Shown: piece by piece, positions 29,866-40,392 of the stretch
Numbering within the stretch: position 1 is the stretch's first letter
Layout: each line of letters opens with the position of its first letter
NCBI GenBank assembly: GCA_036768485.1
Contig: JAVLUZ010000719.1
Location: 62,001-126,000, forward strand
Direction: 5' to 3'
From: Mermis nigrescens
Taxonomy: Eukaryota > Nematoda > Enoplea > Mermithida > Mermithidae
Length of the DNA stretch: 64,000 bases
Notes under the pieces: model-generated
Databases searched by the model: none
The model's input: only the letters and a program-made list of their open reading frames with translations
Told to the model about the DNA's origin: nothing
Position numbers and translations under genes: made by a program

Positions 29866-30101
29866 TGGGCGGCACCAAAATTCTGGGGGGTGCAATATTT
29901 TTCAAAGGTCGAAAAATAGCCCTAAAAATGGTGGTATGGCGAAAAAACACAATTTTTAAACGTTTCTCATGGAGCACCTTCCATTGGCATCAAAAAATTG
30001 CGGAAAAAACAAAAGGAAATTTCAAAAATTGAATTCTGGGGGGGTATTTTGGTCTCTCGGGGGGGGATGTTCATACCCCCAAAACCCCACGCCCAGGTGT
30101 G
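29866..30101 (-). mobile_element. Family D element, reverse copy
   Basis: It starts 'gggcggcaccaaaattctgg' and ends 'aaaccccacgcccagg', the reverse of the 25.3-kb copy. It stops about 37 bp before the acceptor of the Mrtf exon at 30139, so the element nearly touches the exon. Confidence 0.65.
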
Positions 30102-30138
30102 GTTGCGGTTCCTAGCGCACTATGGATACTTTTTTTAG

Positions 30139-30330
30139 ACGGCCGACTTCAGTTCAGACGGACTCGTGACGGAATAGCGAAACGGCCGGGCGATAAGGTG
30201 CTAAATGTGATACACGGTGAGGAAGATTCTGCTGCGCTCGAACATTCATACTCAATTCATTCATCGACTTCAGTGGAATCCTGTTGCGTTTCGTCTTCGT
30301 CACATTCAAATCCTGCAGCGAATCATGATG
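30139..30330 (+). CDS. Mrtf: Mrtf exon after the RPEL region
   Basis: The acceptor is 'tactttttttag' and the donor is GATG|GTGAAG. Two bases enter and one leaves. It reads G-R-L-Q-F-R-R-T-R-D-G then a Ser/Glu-rich tail (HGEEDSAALEHSYSIHSS, CCVSSSSHSNP). In other MRTFs the RPEL3 tail continues as E-A/R-I/V-K-E-G-x-x-x-F/Y, so ERAIK-D-GRLQF fits. The tail corresponds to the Ser/acidic-rich region that precedes the basic and Gln-rich regions. Phase agrees on both sides (Asp with the previous exon, Gly with the next). Confidence 0.85.
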
Positions 30331-33300
30331 GTGAAGATCTTACGTGTTTGCTTTGCATACATAGTATGGGATACTTGTTCTTGAGGGGTGCGACCCATTC
30401 ATGTGATAGCTCGAAATTTTGGAAGGGGGTCCCTGGCCATTTTTAGGGAGGGGGGCGGATAGATGACCTCCGATTTTTGAGCCTTTTTAAGCATTCTTTG
30501 CTCATTTTTGGCTCAAAAGTCTCAAATTTTGCGACATGTACACATTTTTTACTATATTTTCTTTTATTTACTCGATATCTTCAAATTTTTTCGAAGTTTT
30601 TTTATGTCTTTATGTCCTAGAAAGAACGATTTTTTAGAGGTGTTTCCATCGTTTTTAGCCTAAAAAAGGCACTTTTTTTAAAATTGTTTTTGGCCTTCCC
30701 CCAGAATTTCCATGCTGCACATGTTTGGATACAGCCAGGTTGGAAAACTTGCGAAAACACCCAAAAGTTTCAAAAGATAGAAACTTTTCGTCCATGTTTT
30801 ATGTATAATTTTGAGTAATTTTCTAAACTTTGTTTTTCAACGATGATAGCTTGATTTTTCTAAATGATTTTCAAAAGGCTTTGTTGTGTTAAAAATGATT
30901 CTGGCGTGTCCAGGATTTTCGTAAGGAGACGTTGCGGTCCTCAACTTTCCCTCGGATACCCAAAATAGTTCCAACAATCTGCTATTCACGCTTAAAAAAC
31001 ATTTTTAATCGCTTTCCGATGTCATTTTACTCGATTTTTTTTAAATTTTGTGTAAAAAAGTGCATGTGTTGTCTAAATTGTGTTAATCTGAGCGATTTTT
31101 AAAATTTATGCATATGGATGGCCGGGAATAATTAAAATTACTATTTTCTCTTGTTTTGCCAGTGAGCAGAAACCTGTTCGAATAAATTGTGATAATCTTC
31201 GATATAAAACTGAATGATCCAAGCTAGTATCACTGCATTTTTGCTCTCCAGAAATCTTTGCAAGAGCCGCAAAATCTTCGTTGTTTACAATAAATCCTTT
31301 CTGATTCAAAAACATGGTTTCTAAGTCGCCAGAAAACTAATAAATACCATTAACAAGTATAGTGCGCCAAAAAATTTTGATAAATTTTGACACACGATGG
31401 TCAAAAGCCGTTAAAAATTAAAAAAATTTCTTGTTTCGCTAACAATGTTGGTCTTAAAGTGATCAGAGTGTTGTTACAATCTAAAAAACGACTAGAAATG
31501 ATATAAAATACATGTCCCCCTTTCTCTCCAACAATCTCGGAGCCGATAGAAGGGTGACCGACCGCCATACATATAGCAGGAGGTCCCCTATCTCCTCAAA
31601 GCCAGAAAAATTTTGACCTTTCTCCTATTTGAAAAAATTAGATTTTTTGCCAGTTTTTGGTATTTTTGGCTTCTTTTTGGGCAAAAATTGGAGGTCATTT
31701 ACCCCCTTCCCCCTAAAAATGGCTGGGGACTCCCACCCTAAATTTCGAGCCGTTACATGCATACTGGCCGCTCTCCTGTCTTTGCTAGATCCACTCTTGT
31801 GTATAAATGAATTTTGGTGCTCGTTTGCTCAACGTGCAGACGGAAAATTTTACGAAAGAAAATGAAAATTAATAAAAAATAGTATCATGTTTAAAATACA
31901 ACTTCTGCTTTCGAAGATCCTTTTTAATAAAAATTCTCTAAATTTTAACCTCAGTCCGGCCATCCCCCATTTTTACAAGATCAAAATTATATAGCCGTCT
32001 GTGGGACTTCAGCTCAAGAGCTCCTTTAACTATGCTTTTAGTTTCTATTGCGGAATTAGGCTCAGTTCCAATTTTTTAGTAGAAAGTTATGGTTTTTTTC
32101 AATTTTTGTAATAAAAATGGTATTTTATCAAGTTTTCTATCAACAATTTACAATTCGTCATCCTCTAAAGCGACAAGACATTCTAAAAGCCTTAGTTTCT
32201 AATTCGATCGTCGAAAAATCTTTTTTAATGAATCAGGTTTCTTTTTACACCAAAATGACGTCTGTTTACTCGCATGACATTTATTTCTCGGTTTTGATGA
32301 CATTATATACATGACCAACGTTCAAAAATGCGACCAAACTATTTTATTTTCATATTATAAGACGCAAGTACATTAAGCTAATCGGAGGATATAAGATTCT
32401 TAGGGTGCTTCAGGGAATTTTACGAATTTTAAACAAATTTTTATAAGAATTTCCCATGTGTTGTATATGCAGATATCCATAGCATTAAAATTCTGGGGAA
32501 TGAAATTTTAAAGTCCCTTTTTTGGCTCAACAAAGGTAGATACGGTCAAAAACATCATTTTTACGCGTTTCTGACGATGCTCTATCTTTCCAAAGCGTAG
32601 AACAAAAAATAGAAAAAATTATCAGGAAAATTCAATTAAATTGGACAAAATGTAGTCAACAAACGAGTAAAATTTGTCACTTTTGAGCAAGCAGACAGAT
32701 AAAAACGTTTAAAACAGCATCTATTCTACGAATTTTTTTTGGAATTTTTCGAAAATCGTGAATTCTGAGGGGAGGGGATCAAAAAATTTCTGGGGAAAAA
32801 AAATTTTTTTGGGGAAAGTGAAAACTCTCCTGTGGGAGGGTGAAAACCTCAAAACTATTTTCCAAAGATCATTTATGGTTGTGCATTTTTGTTAAAATGC
32901 GGTTCTCCGTACGAATTTTTCGGTGTCAATCTGTGGTTTTGAAATCAAATGATCTCTGTGTTGAGCAGCCAACAATTTCTTTTACCGCTTACTGTTTTTG
33001 GATAAGGTAAATCGTGATTGATGCATATAATAGATGCCTTAAAGATTGGTTTGTCCCCTATGAAAATAGGTTGGGCTAAAACTGAAATCAATTTTCGCTC
33101 ACCTAATCAAAATTGAATTCAGCGACCGCTACAAATTCTGTATTTAGTGTTATTTGAACCATTTTTAGAAAATGATTTACCATACTTCACTAAATTAAAA
33201 AATTACTGGAATACATTTGAAGATGGTGTTGGTTTGAGCTGCTATTCACTGTTTTCAAATGCGCATACCACGTTTCTGTCACTGTTGGGGTATAACGTAT

Positions 33301-35897
33301 GGCAGCTCATAAATCTGAGGTGCAAGATCTTACGCGGATATTCCTTGCGATTAAAGCATAGCTTGATTTATTAACGCAATGAGCTTTGCAATTTAGGATT
33401 GGCTATTGCACCGGTGTAGTTTTGGCCCTAAATGGATTCTGATCGCCTCCCTCCGCAAAATGCTACATATCCTTAGCAGAATTTCCGATTTCCTTAAGAT
33501 TGTATAGCAAATGCGCTGTTTTTAGGCATAATTTATTTCTTATGTTTCTATCTTATCTTTTCATCTCTTTACCTCAACCTTATTGAATTTTTTCTCAAAT
33601 ATCGCATCTCTTATTATGATCTTAGAAAGAGAATCGTCAAAAGCGTCAAAAATAGCATTGTTGACACCTTTCTATCGTGTTTAGTCTAAAAAATGTACTT
33701 TATAAAAATTTCGGAGTTGACCCTCAAAATTTCAATGCTGCAACACCGGTCCCTATGCTTAAGTATGCTTATTACTTTTCAAGACAAAGTAAATTACTGC
33801 GAGAAGACTTTTCCGCTGACTGGAATGCTTTTATTTGAATGCTTTTTGTTTTTATTCTCATTTATCCGAATTTGATCTTTGGGGTCAGCAATTACACACT
33901 TCAGTTAGGCAAAACGTCCTTTGGTCTGGTTGGACGCATAAAAACGGCATAAAAGCGGTTTTTCTTAATGTTATTGAAACTCATTTACGTTAAAGTCATC
34001 TTTTAATATTCTGTCTTAGTTGCCGAATTCTGACATGTCAGCGGGGAAAGCATCGAATTGAGATACAGGCTATCGCAGTCCCTTTTAGTTATTGCATTGC
34101 TATAGATTTAGACGAACGTTATAATGACATTGATTACTATTTTTCACATAGTACTGCTTGTAGCTATTAACTTCATTTCATTAACATTGCATAATACTAG
34201 TGAAAGATTCGTAGATAATTTTTCCCATTTATCGCTTTGCCAACATTGTACCAAATTGCACCCGCCTTGTCAATGAACCAACCGCTAATATCTAAGTCAG
34301 TAGGTACGTAGGTAATCATTGTTTGTTATGCACAATAGTAGAAAAAACACGAGCAAGCCATTTTGAGCATCTATCACTATTCAATTCTTGAATTCCGGTC
34401 AGCTGCTGCTAACCATCATCATCATAGCGCATATGTGGTACAATGCCCTCATTTTTGTCATCTTTGCCAGAAGGAGTTATTTTTCATCCACCCACTTTGT
34501 GCAACTGCGCACTTGCAATAAATATGAAGTACTTTCGTCATCCATTTTCGCAAACATCCTTTGCTTACGCCTTCCCTTTCATAGCTCCTATGGCCATTTT
34601 CCTTTATTCAAATTAAGTTTACTTCACATTCTTGGCTTCTACATATATATCGCGAGAATTGCGCAATTTGCCAAATGTTAGTTTTAAGCGCAGTAACAGT
34701 TGTTCCCAAGAAATGGTTAGATTTGGTAAAATAGTTGTCTATATTTGTCGCCTGGATTCGATTAGCGCTCGTGTTTACTCAGAATCAGGGTTACACATAG
34801 AAGATTTAAGGAGCTTAGATCTATAGAATAACGACAATTGAACGAACCAAGACAAAACGCATTGTTACTGTTATTCACAAAAGTGCTGAAAGTCATCCAA
34901 GGAGGTCGCTTTTGTGATATCGTATTATCACAACTAGCAACTGCAGCTCAACAAAGTTGGAAATTTCGGTTCATTTGTCTTCGATTGACTTAGTGGGCCA
35001 AAGCTATCGAAAGCTATCCGCTATCTGACTTATCCTGGCACGTGTATGCTGCACCGTGCATCGACATATGCCGGTTAAGTGATAAAGATTATATGCCTCT
35101 CGTGCAGCGAACAACTTTTTCTTGTTTTCTCTTCTCTCGTTGCTTTGAAAAACTGATAGCTATACAACCATTTAGAGCTATTTTTGAGTCCAGAAAAGCT
35201 AAATAGCTAGTTTTCTGGGCCCAAAATGGCTATAGAAGCGTTTTTACGAAGCAGTTAGCTATCTACTAATTTTTTGGTTTTCACCCTCCTGAAAGTTTGA
35301 CTTTTCGCACCTATGCCAGACATGTACAGCATTGGTATTCGGAGGGAGGGGAATTAAATTTTAAAGTACCTTTTTTGGGCTCAAAAATGGTGTATACGCG
35401 TCAAAAACATTGTTTTTGGCGTTTCTGACGATGCTCTATCTTTATAGAGCATAAAAACATAAGAAGTTTCGAAAGAATGAAAAAGTTGAACAAATTGAAC
35501 AAAATACAGTCAAAACATGAGTGTATAGCGCGAAACGCCAAAAATTTGACACTTTTGAGCAGATAGATAACTAAAAAGGGTTAAAAAGCACCTTTCTTGC
35601 GAATTATCAGGAAATATTTGGAAACCGTTTGAAAAATCGCGAATTATGGGTGGGGGTGAAAATGCTTCTGGGGGGGTTTGAAAAGCTACAAGATCATGTA
35701 TCGTGGAGCCAGCTACGTCCAACTCTTATTCACACTCATTACGCCGCGATATGTTCTGCTTTTTACATTCGTCGTTGATCTTCCGTCCGATTCAATGATT
35801 GTTTCACTCTTAATTATCGTCCTATTATCATGTTTTTTTCACGTCTTTTTTACATGCCTTCTCTTTTGTTGTATCATCGAGGTGCTGTTTATCGTAG
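30331..35897. other. Intron packed with B- and C-type repeats
   Basis: B-type copy about 30390-30735 (forward, ends 'atttccatgctgcacatg'). C-type repeat about 31555-31765 ('ggaggtcatttacccccttcccc', matched at 39.47-39.69 kb). B-type reverse copies about 32465-32885 and 35325-35697, ending 'gatcatttatgg' and 'gatcatgtatcg'. A degenerate B-like stretch lies at 33420-33750. 34300-34830 has no supported exon: its longest frames are hydrophobic but have no splice context. Confidence 0.55.
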
Positions 35898-36287
35898 GTT
35901 CGAGTGATATGATAGCCTCCAAGTCCAACGTAAGTCAGCCAAATTCCGATGCTTTTGCCAACATAGCCATTCAGTCGTCTTACCAGCCGATCGTTTTCGA
36001 TAATTTTCATTTGCCAGAAAATGGTCTTGCGCTTACCAACGCGAGCAGTTTTTCGCGCGGCTCATCGAACGAGAATTTGGTTAACGATATCGTTAGCGGC
36101 CTGAAGCTGGGGGATGACGCTTCTCTCGTGGATATAGAGAAAATTGCAGCTTACAAAGCGAATGCTCCTAGCGGAACCCCCGACAAATCGACGTCTTCTT
36201 ATGTTTTATCAGGATATAATAATACCAGGAATGTAAAGCTGACAAGTGCTGCTGACAACGAAGCGACTTCAAATCATCTTAGTATAG
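35898..36287 (+). CDS. Mrtf: Mrtf exon, Ser/Asn-rich linker
   Basis: The acceptor is 'tgtttatcgtag' and the donor is TATAG|GTATAC. 130 codons; two bases enter and one leaves. It begins SSDMIASKSNVSQPNSDAF and includes SSFSRGSSNENLVNDIVSGL and an acidic DDASLVDIEKI stretch. No named domain is seen. It lies where MRTFs carry the low-complexity region between the RPEL block and the Gln-rich/SAP block. Phase joins Gly at both sides (HDG-SSD and SIG-RSH). A frame open upstream of 35898 is intron. Confidence 0.85.
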
Positions 36288-36690
36288 GTATACATGATTT
36301 TGGGGGATATGGGGGCTTGGGGGAGGTGGTTTCAACCCATCCACCTATTTCCCCCAGAATTCACGATTTTTCAATAGTGTCTAGAAATTTCCTGAAAATT
36401 CGCAGAAAAGTACTTTTTAAGCGTTTTTAGCCATCTACTTTCTCAAAAACGTCAAACTTTCGGCGCTTCGCGCCATATACTCATGTTTTGGCTATATTTT
36501 GCTCACTTTGTTCGACTTTTCGATTTTTTTCGAAATTTTTTTATGTTTTTATGCTCTAGAAAGATAGAGCATCGTCAGAAACGCCGAAAAACGATGTTTT
36601 TGACGCGTACCCACCGTTTTTGGGCTCAGAAAGGCACTTTAAAATTTCACAACCTCCAAAATCTTCAAAGCTGTGCATTTCTGATTTCAG
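36288..36690 (+). mobile_element. Intron made almost wholly of one family B element
   Basis: This 403-bp intron starts GTATACATGATTTTGGGG, matching the family B left end GCATACATGATCGGGG from its first base. Near the end it carries 'aaagctgtgcattt', matching the right end 'aatgctgtgcatgtt', followed only by 'ctgatttcag'. The interior has all B landmarks: C-rich tracts, 'tcggcgcttcgcgccatatactcatg', 'gctctagaaagatagagcatcgtcagaaacg' and 'aaaggcactttaaaatttc'. A perfect target duplication is not seen (TTAGTATAG left, TGATTTCAG right). Confidence 0.75.
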
Positions 36691-36987
36691 GTCGTAGTCA
36701 TTTTGGTGCGTACGCTGATTCGGCATCAAAAGCCGAGAGCAACTACGAATTGCTATTACAACAGCAAACGCTAATGTTGCAATGGGAGGCCGAATTGAAA
36801 CAAAAGTATCCGAACGCCACCGTGCACTTTGTGCATGCGCCTCTGGTCAAAGAAGCGTGCGACAAGTTGGCTAGCGTCGATTACGCCGTGTCGGATTTTA
36901 TTGACATTGACGTTTTGCCCGCCAATGACGTCAGTGGTAGAGATTCGGATTCGTCAACGCAAATGACGGAGTCTAGAGTAACAGCAG
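36691..36987 (+). CDS. Mrtf: Mrtf exon with Gln-rich segment
   Basis: The acceptor is 'tgatttcag' and the donor is GCAG|GTGAGA. 297 nt, two bases in and one out. The product contains NYELLLQQQTLMLQWEAELK, which corresponds to the Gln/Leu-rich segment of MRTFs that lies before the SAP domain (the vertebrate form has a Tyr then a QQQQLFLQLQ run). A following segment, FVHAPLVKEACDKLASVDY, is acidic/hydrophobic and not recognised, and the exon ends in Ser/Thr-rich sequence (SGRDSDSSTQMTESRVTA). Confidence 0.88.
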
Positions 36988-39900
36988 GTGAGAGGTTATC
37001 GTAGGACGTGCTTCTTAGACATTCTGATAAAATGTAATGTATGCTTTAAAAATTTTGTAGAATGAACCTGATGTGACTATGCATGTGTTGGGCCCTAATT
37101 CTGGGAATCCGAAATTTTTTGATTTCAGGGTCGAAAAACATTATTTTCCGACGTTTCTGATCGAGCTATATGTATTGGCGTCGAGAATCGCGAAGTTTGA
37201 AAGTCTTATCCTGGGGGCCTGTCGGGCTAGTTTTAGATCGTAGGGATCCGCACTTCAGCCTTCCTCCCTGTCACGCTCTTATTATGTGCATGTGACTAGC
37301 CCGTTTTGAGGATTTTATTTCGGGGCGAGGTGGAAGGGGGACTTGAAATTATGAGGTCCGTTATCTCGAGAACCATTAGAAGATGGGCAAAAATAAACAT
37401 CTGTATCTCGGCAATCTCTGTGTAATGGTGAAGAAAAATTTCTAAAAAATTTCGCCTTATTTCATATTCATATGCAACAAATTTATCGTTTATTCTTTTT
37501 TAGGCCACTCTGTATTCATTGACGTAAGCTGTGTCCTTATTTTAGGTAGTTAACCTGCTATGATAGATTTTCTTACATGTCTTTATTCGTCTTGTTGTAA
37601 TAACAAGTTATTAAACTACGTACTTACAAAAGCATTATTGTATTCACAATATCGACAGCAAGGGCGGGTTTAAGGGACGACCGCCCCTCTATTTACCCAA
37701 CATAATTGACGAGACAAAGAATGGTTATTTTGTTTTGATTTTTGGCCACCGATTAGAGTAAATTCTCAAATTTTTTTTATTCATTCACTTTCTTGGCGGC
37801 ATGGTATTTTCCGCCAGAAATACCTATATTTTTGCCCGTAAAACTAGTTGGTACGCGTCAGAAACATCGTGTTCCTGCGTTTCTGACAACGCTCTATCTT
37901 CACACATGCACATAGGGGGTGAGGGGGATATTACCCCCCTGAGGGGTCAGCTAGACCGGTACTGTCCGGCGATTTTGAGCAAACAGGTCTTGTTCTGCAT
38001 CATTTTTGACATAAAAATCAGTAAAAATGTCAAAATTTTTCCGGCGCTTCGCGCCAGATTAGTACTTTTAAGTACTTTTTACTCAAGAAGCGCCCAAAAT
38101 TGATAAATTCTTGCATTTTTTTAGTGTTAAAAGTGATATAATGCAGTCAAAATGGACTAAAAATGCTTTTAAAATGTGTGCTTAACACGAAAAAACGTTT
38201 TATAGGCTATTCTGACCATTTTGATCATTAAAACAGCAAAAAAACGTGAACGTTAAATTTACTGTTTTAGATTTTTGGCATTTCACCCCCCTGCCGACCC
38301 TGACCTTGTGCACCTATGTCTATCTTTATATAGCATAAAAACATTGAAAAGTTTCGAACAAATAAAAAAATTTAAGTAAATTGAATAAAATATAGTCAAA
38401 AAATGAGTATAAATTTGACACTTTTAAGCGAATAGTTAGCTGAAGCGCTTAAAACAGTGCCTTTTCTGTGAATTTTTTCGAAATTTTCGGAAAATCGCGT
38501 ATTAACTTTTTGGTGGGTGAAAACTCTTCTGGGGTTGGGGCGGGTGAAACCCCCAAGATCATGCATGTTCTTGATACATTTTCTGGAGCATAAATGACCA
38601 TTCCAGGGCGCTTTTTTCCATTTTTTAATATAAATTCTAAGATTTTAGGTGCTTCGCTCAGATATTATAAACAACCTGTTATAACAGTTTTACACCTTTT
38701 ATTGTTTTCGGAAAAAGTTGGCTTTCAATAATTTGATATTTTGGGTTGTTATATACATGCCTCAAAGGCCTGTTGCACTAGAAGCCTTTGAGCATTTCTA
38801 GAGATCCTCAAGTTCAGATGTTCAAAATTTTATTGCACTAACGTCTACACATCTGAACCTTCAGAAAGGTTTATAGGACCTCTAGAAAAGTCCCATAAAT
38901 ACCTAAACAAAGGTTCCTCTTACTCCAATAATCTAGTGGTTCACAAGTTTAGAGGTTCAGAGTTCAGAGGGGCTTAATGTAGTTATTTCTGGTTGTCGAT
39001 TTGTTTCTTTATTAGGCAACTTTCCGGCTAACAGCATCGAAAAAAGTTTTACAATACAGAATGGAGAATTTTTTATTTTATGCTTCGTAACTGGAGAATA
39101 GAGTAATAACTTCAGCTTAATCACTCCGAATTTCATTTTTATCCTTTTGTGAATGTTGCTGAAAATCACGCTAACTACTTTTCACTTTTCCGCAGTAGTA
39201 AAATTTTTTGATTTGTTTTCTGCGTGTGCGAGAAATGCGTCAAGAAATGAAATATTCAACTTTGTTACAACAGCGGAATCATTGGTACGCAAGGTCAAAC
39301 TTTCAGGGCGGGGTGAAAGTCAAAAACTTGGAGATAGCTAAGTGATTTGTAAAACACGATTCTACTGCGAAAAACGGAGCCAAACGCATTATTATTTGTC
39401 TACAATAGTTCTTATTAGAGCAACATGTACACCTCTGAACCGCTGAACTTCTAGAACCATACATATAAGAAGGGGATGGGGAGATCTCCCACCTTAAGTC
39501 GAACGTCTTCACATCCCCAAAAGCCAGAAAATTTTTGACTTCCCTACTCCCGATTTTTGGAAAAACTCGAATTTTTCGGCCGTTTTTGGAGGTTTCTTGC
39601 CCGTTTTTGGCTGGAAATGGTAGGTCATTTACCCTCTTCCCTAACAATGGCCGGGAACCCTCTACCCGAAATTTCCAGCCGTTACATGAACTGTTACAGA
39701 ACCAGGTCCGTATCCAGCATCCGGCCAAGGGAAAGGGGGGCGGACCCAGCATAAATCGGTCGATATCTCGGATAATTCGTCGGGATAGCTCGCAAAAACT
39801 GTATTTTTCGACGTCTTTCGACATGCTCTTCCCATTAAGATGATAAAATTCAAATTTTTTCTAAAAAATTTTCAACTCAAGACGCTACAAAAAGTGTCAG

Positions 39901-40129
39901 TTTTGGTCGCGCTTGGGCTAAAATTATGGAAAATACTTCATATCCGGCGTGTAGCGCCGAACATTAGAAGATTTGGCGACAAAGACATGCGATTTTTCCC
40001 ATCATTCCTTGCATTATCTTCCCTTTGAAAATTTTTTTGGCCAAGGGTGGGGGCGGCCGCTATTCCCTCCAATACGGCCCTGTCTAGAACCCTTCTCCAC
40101 GTTTCACGGGTAGATAGTTTTTGATGCAG
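36988..40129. other. Intron with nested A/B, C and E repeats
   Basis: K-type fragment 37310-37480. B element split by A, 37795-38565 (listed separately). 38600-39450 is unassigned, with short 'gaggttcagaggttc'-like repeats near 38770-38970. C-type repeat 39465-39690. E-type repeat 39705-40085 ('gtccgtatccagcatccggcc' to 'aatacggccctgtctag'). None has a supported ORF. Confidence 0.55.
37795..38565 (-). mobile_element. Family B copy interrupted by a family A element
   Basis: A reverse B element is split at its 'gctctatctt' segment. The inserted A element (37901-38318, 418 bp) is flanked by a perfect duplication, TCTATCTT (37893-37900 and 38319-38326). A begins 'cacacatgcacataggggg' and ends 'ccttgtgcacctatg'. 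It carries 'ggtactgtccggcgattttgag' and 'ttccggcgcttcgcgccag'. B resumes at 38327 ('atatagcataaaaacattg') and ends near 'agatcatgcatg'. This gives a clear age order: B first, then A. Confidence 0.85.
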
Positions 40130-40392
40130 GTTCGAACCCTGTGGAAGAATTGGGATCACCTTCCAAATCGTCATTATGTTCGTCATCTTCATCTAATGGT
40201 CGGCCGGAAAAAGTGCCAAAAGAACGAAAAATGGCTCGGAAACTGGAAGAGATGAAAGTGCAAGATTTGAAATCGGAATGCCGCTTACGAAATATTCTGG
40301 CGACGGGGTCCAAATCTAGTTTAATTGAACGCTTGAAACCTTTTGAAGATAATGTTTTGGAATCGGAGCGTCAACGGCGTTTATCTGCTCAG
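40130..40392 (+). CDS. Mrtf: Mrtf exon encoding the SAP domain
   Basis: The acceptor is 'tttttgatgcag' and the donor is CAG|GTCAGC. Two bases enter and the exon ends at phase 0. After a Ser-rich start (SPSKSSLCSSSSSNGRP) comes a basic stretch (KVPKERKMARK). The SAP motif follows: LEEMKVQDLKSECRLRNIL, then ATGSKSSLIERLKPFED. In MRTFs the SAP domain (helix-turn-helix, D-L-K-x-E-x-x-R ... G-x-K-x-x-L-I-E-R-L) is the DNA-associated module that sets promoter choice partly independent of SRF. All the expected hydrophobic and Gly/Lys positions are present. This is one of the two firmest domain calls in the window. Confidence 0.95.

Noticed and set aside
34388..34681. Hydrophobic 97-residue frame as a membrane protein
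   Set aside because: AT-rich intronic sequence with no splice or start context and no recognisable family.
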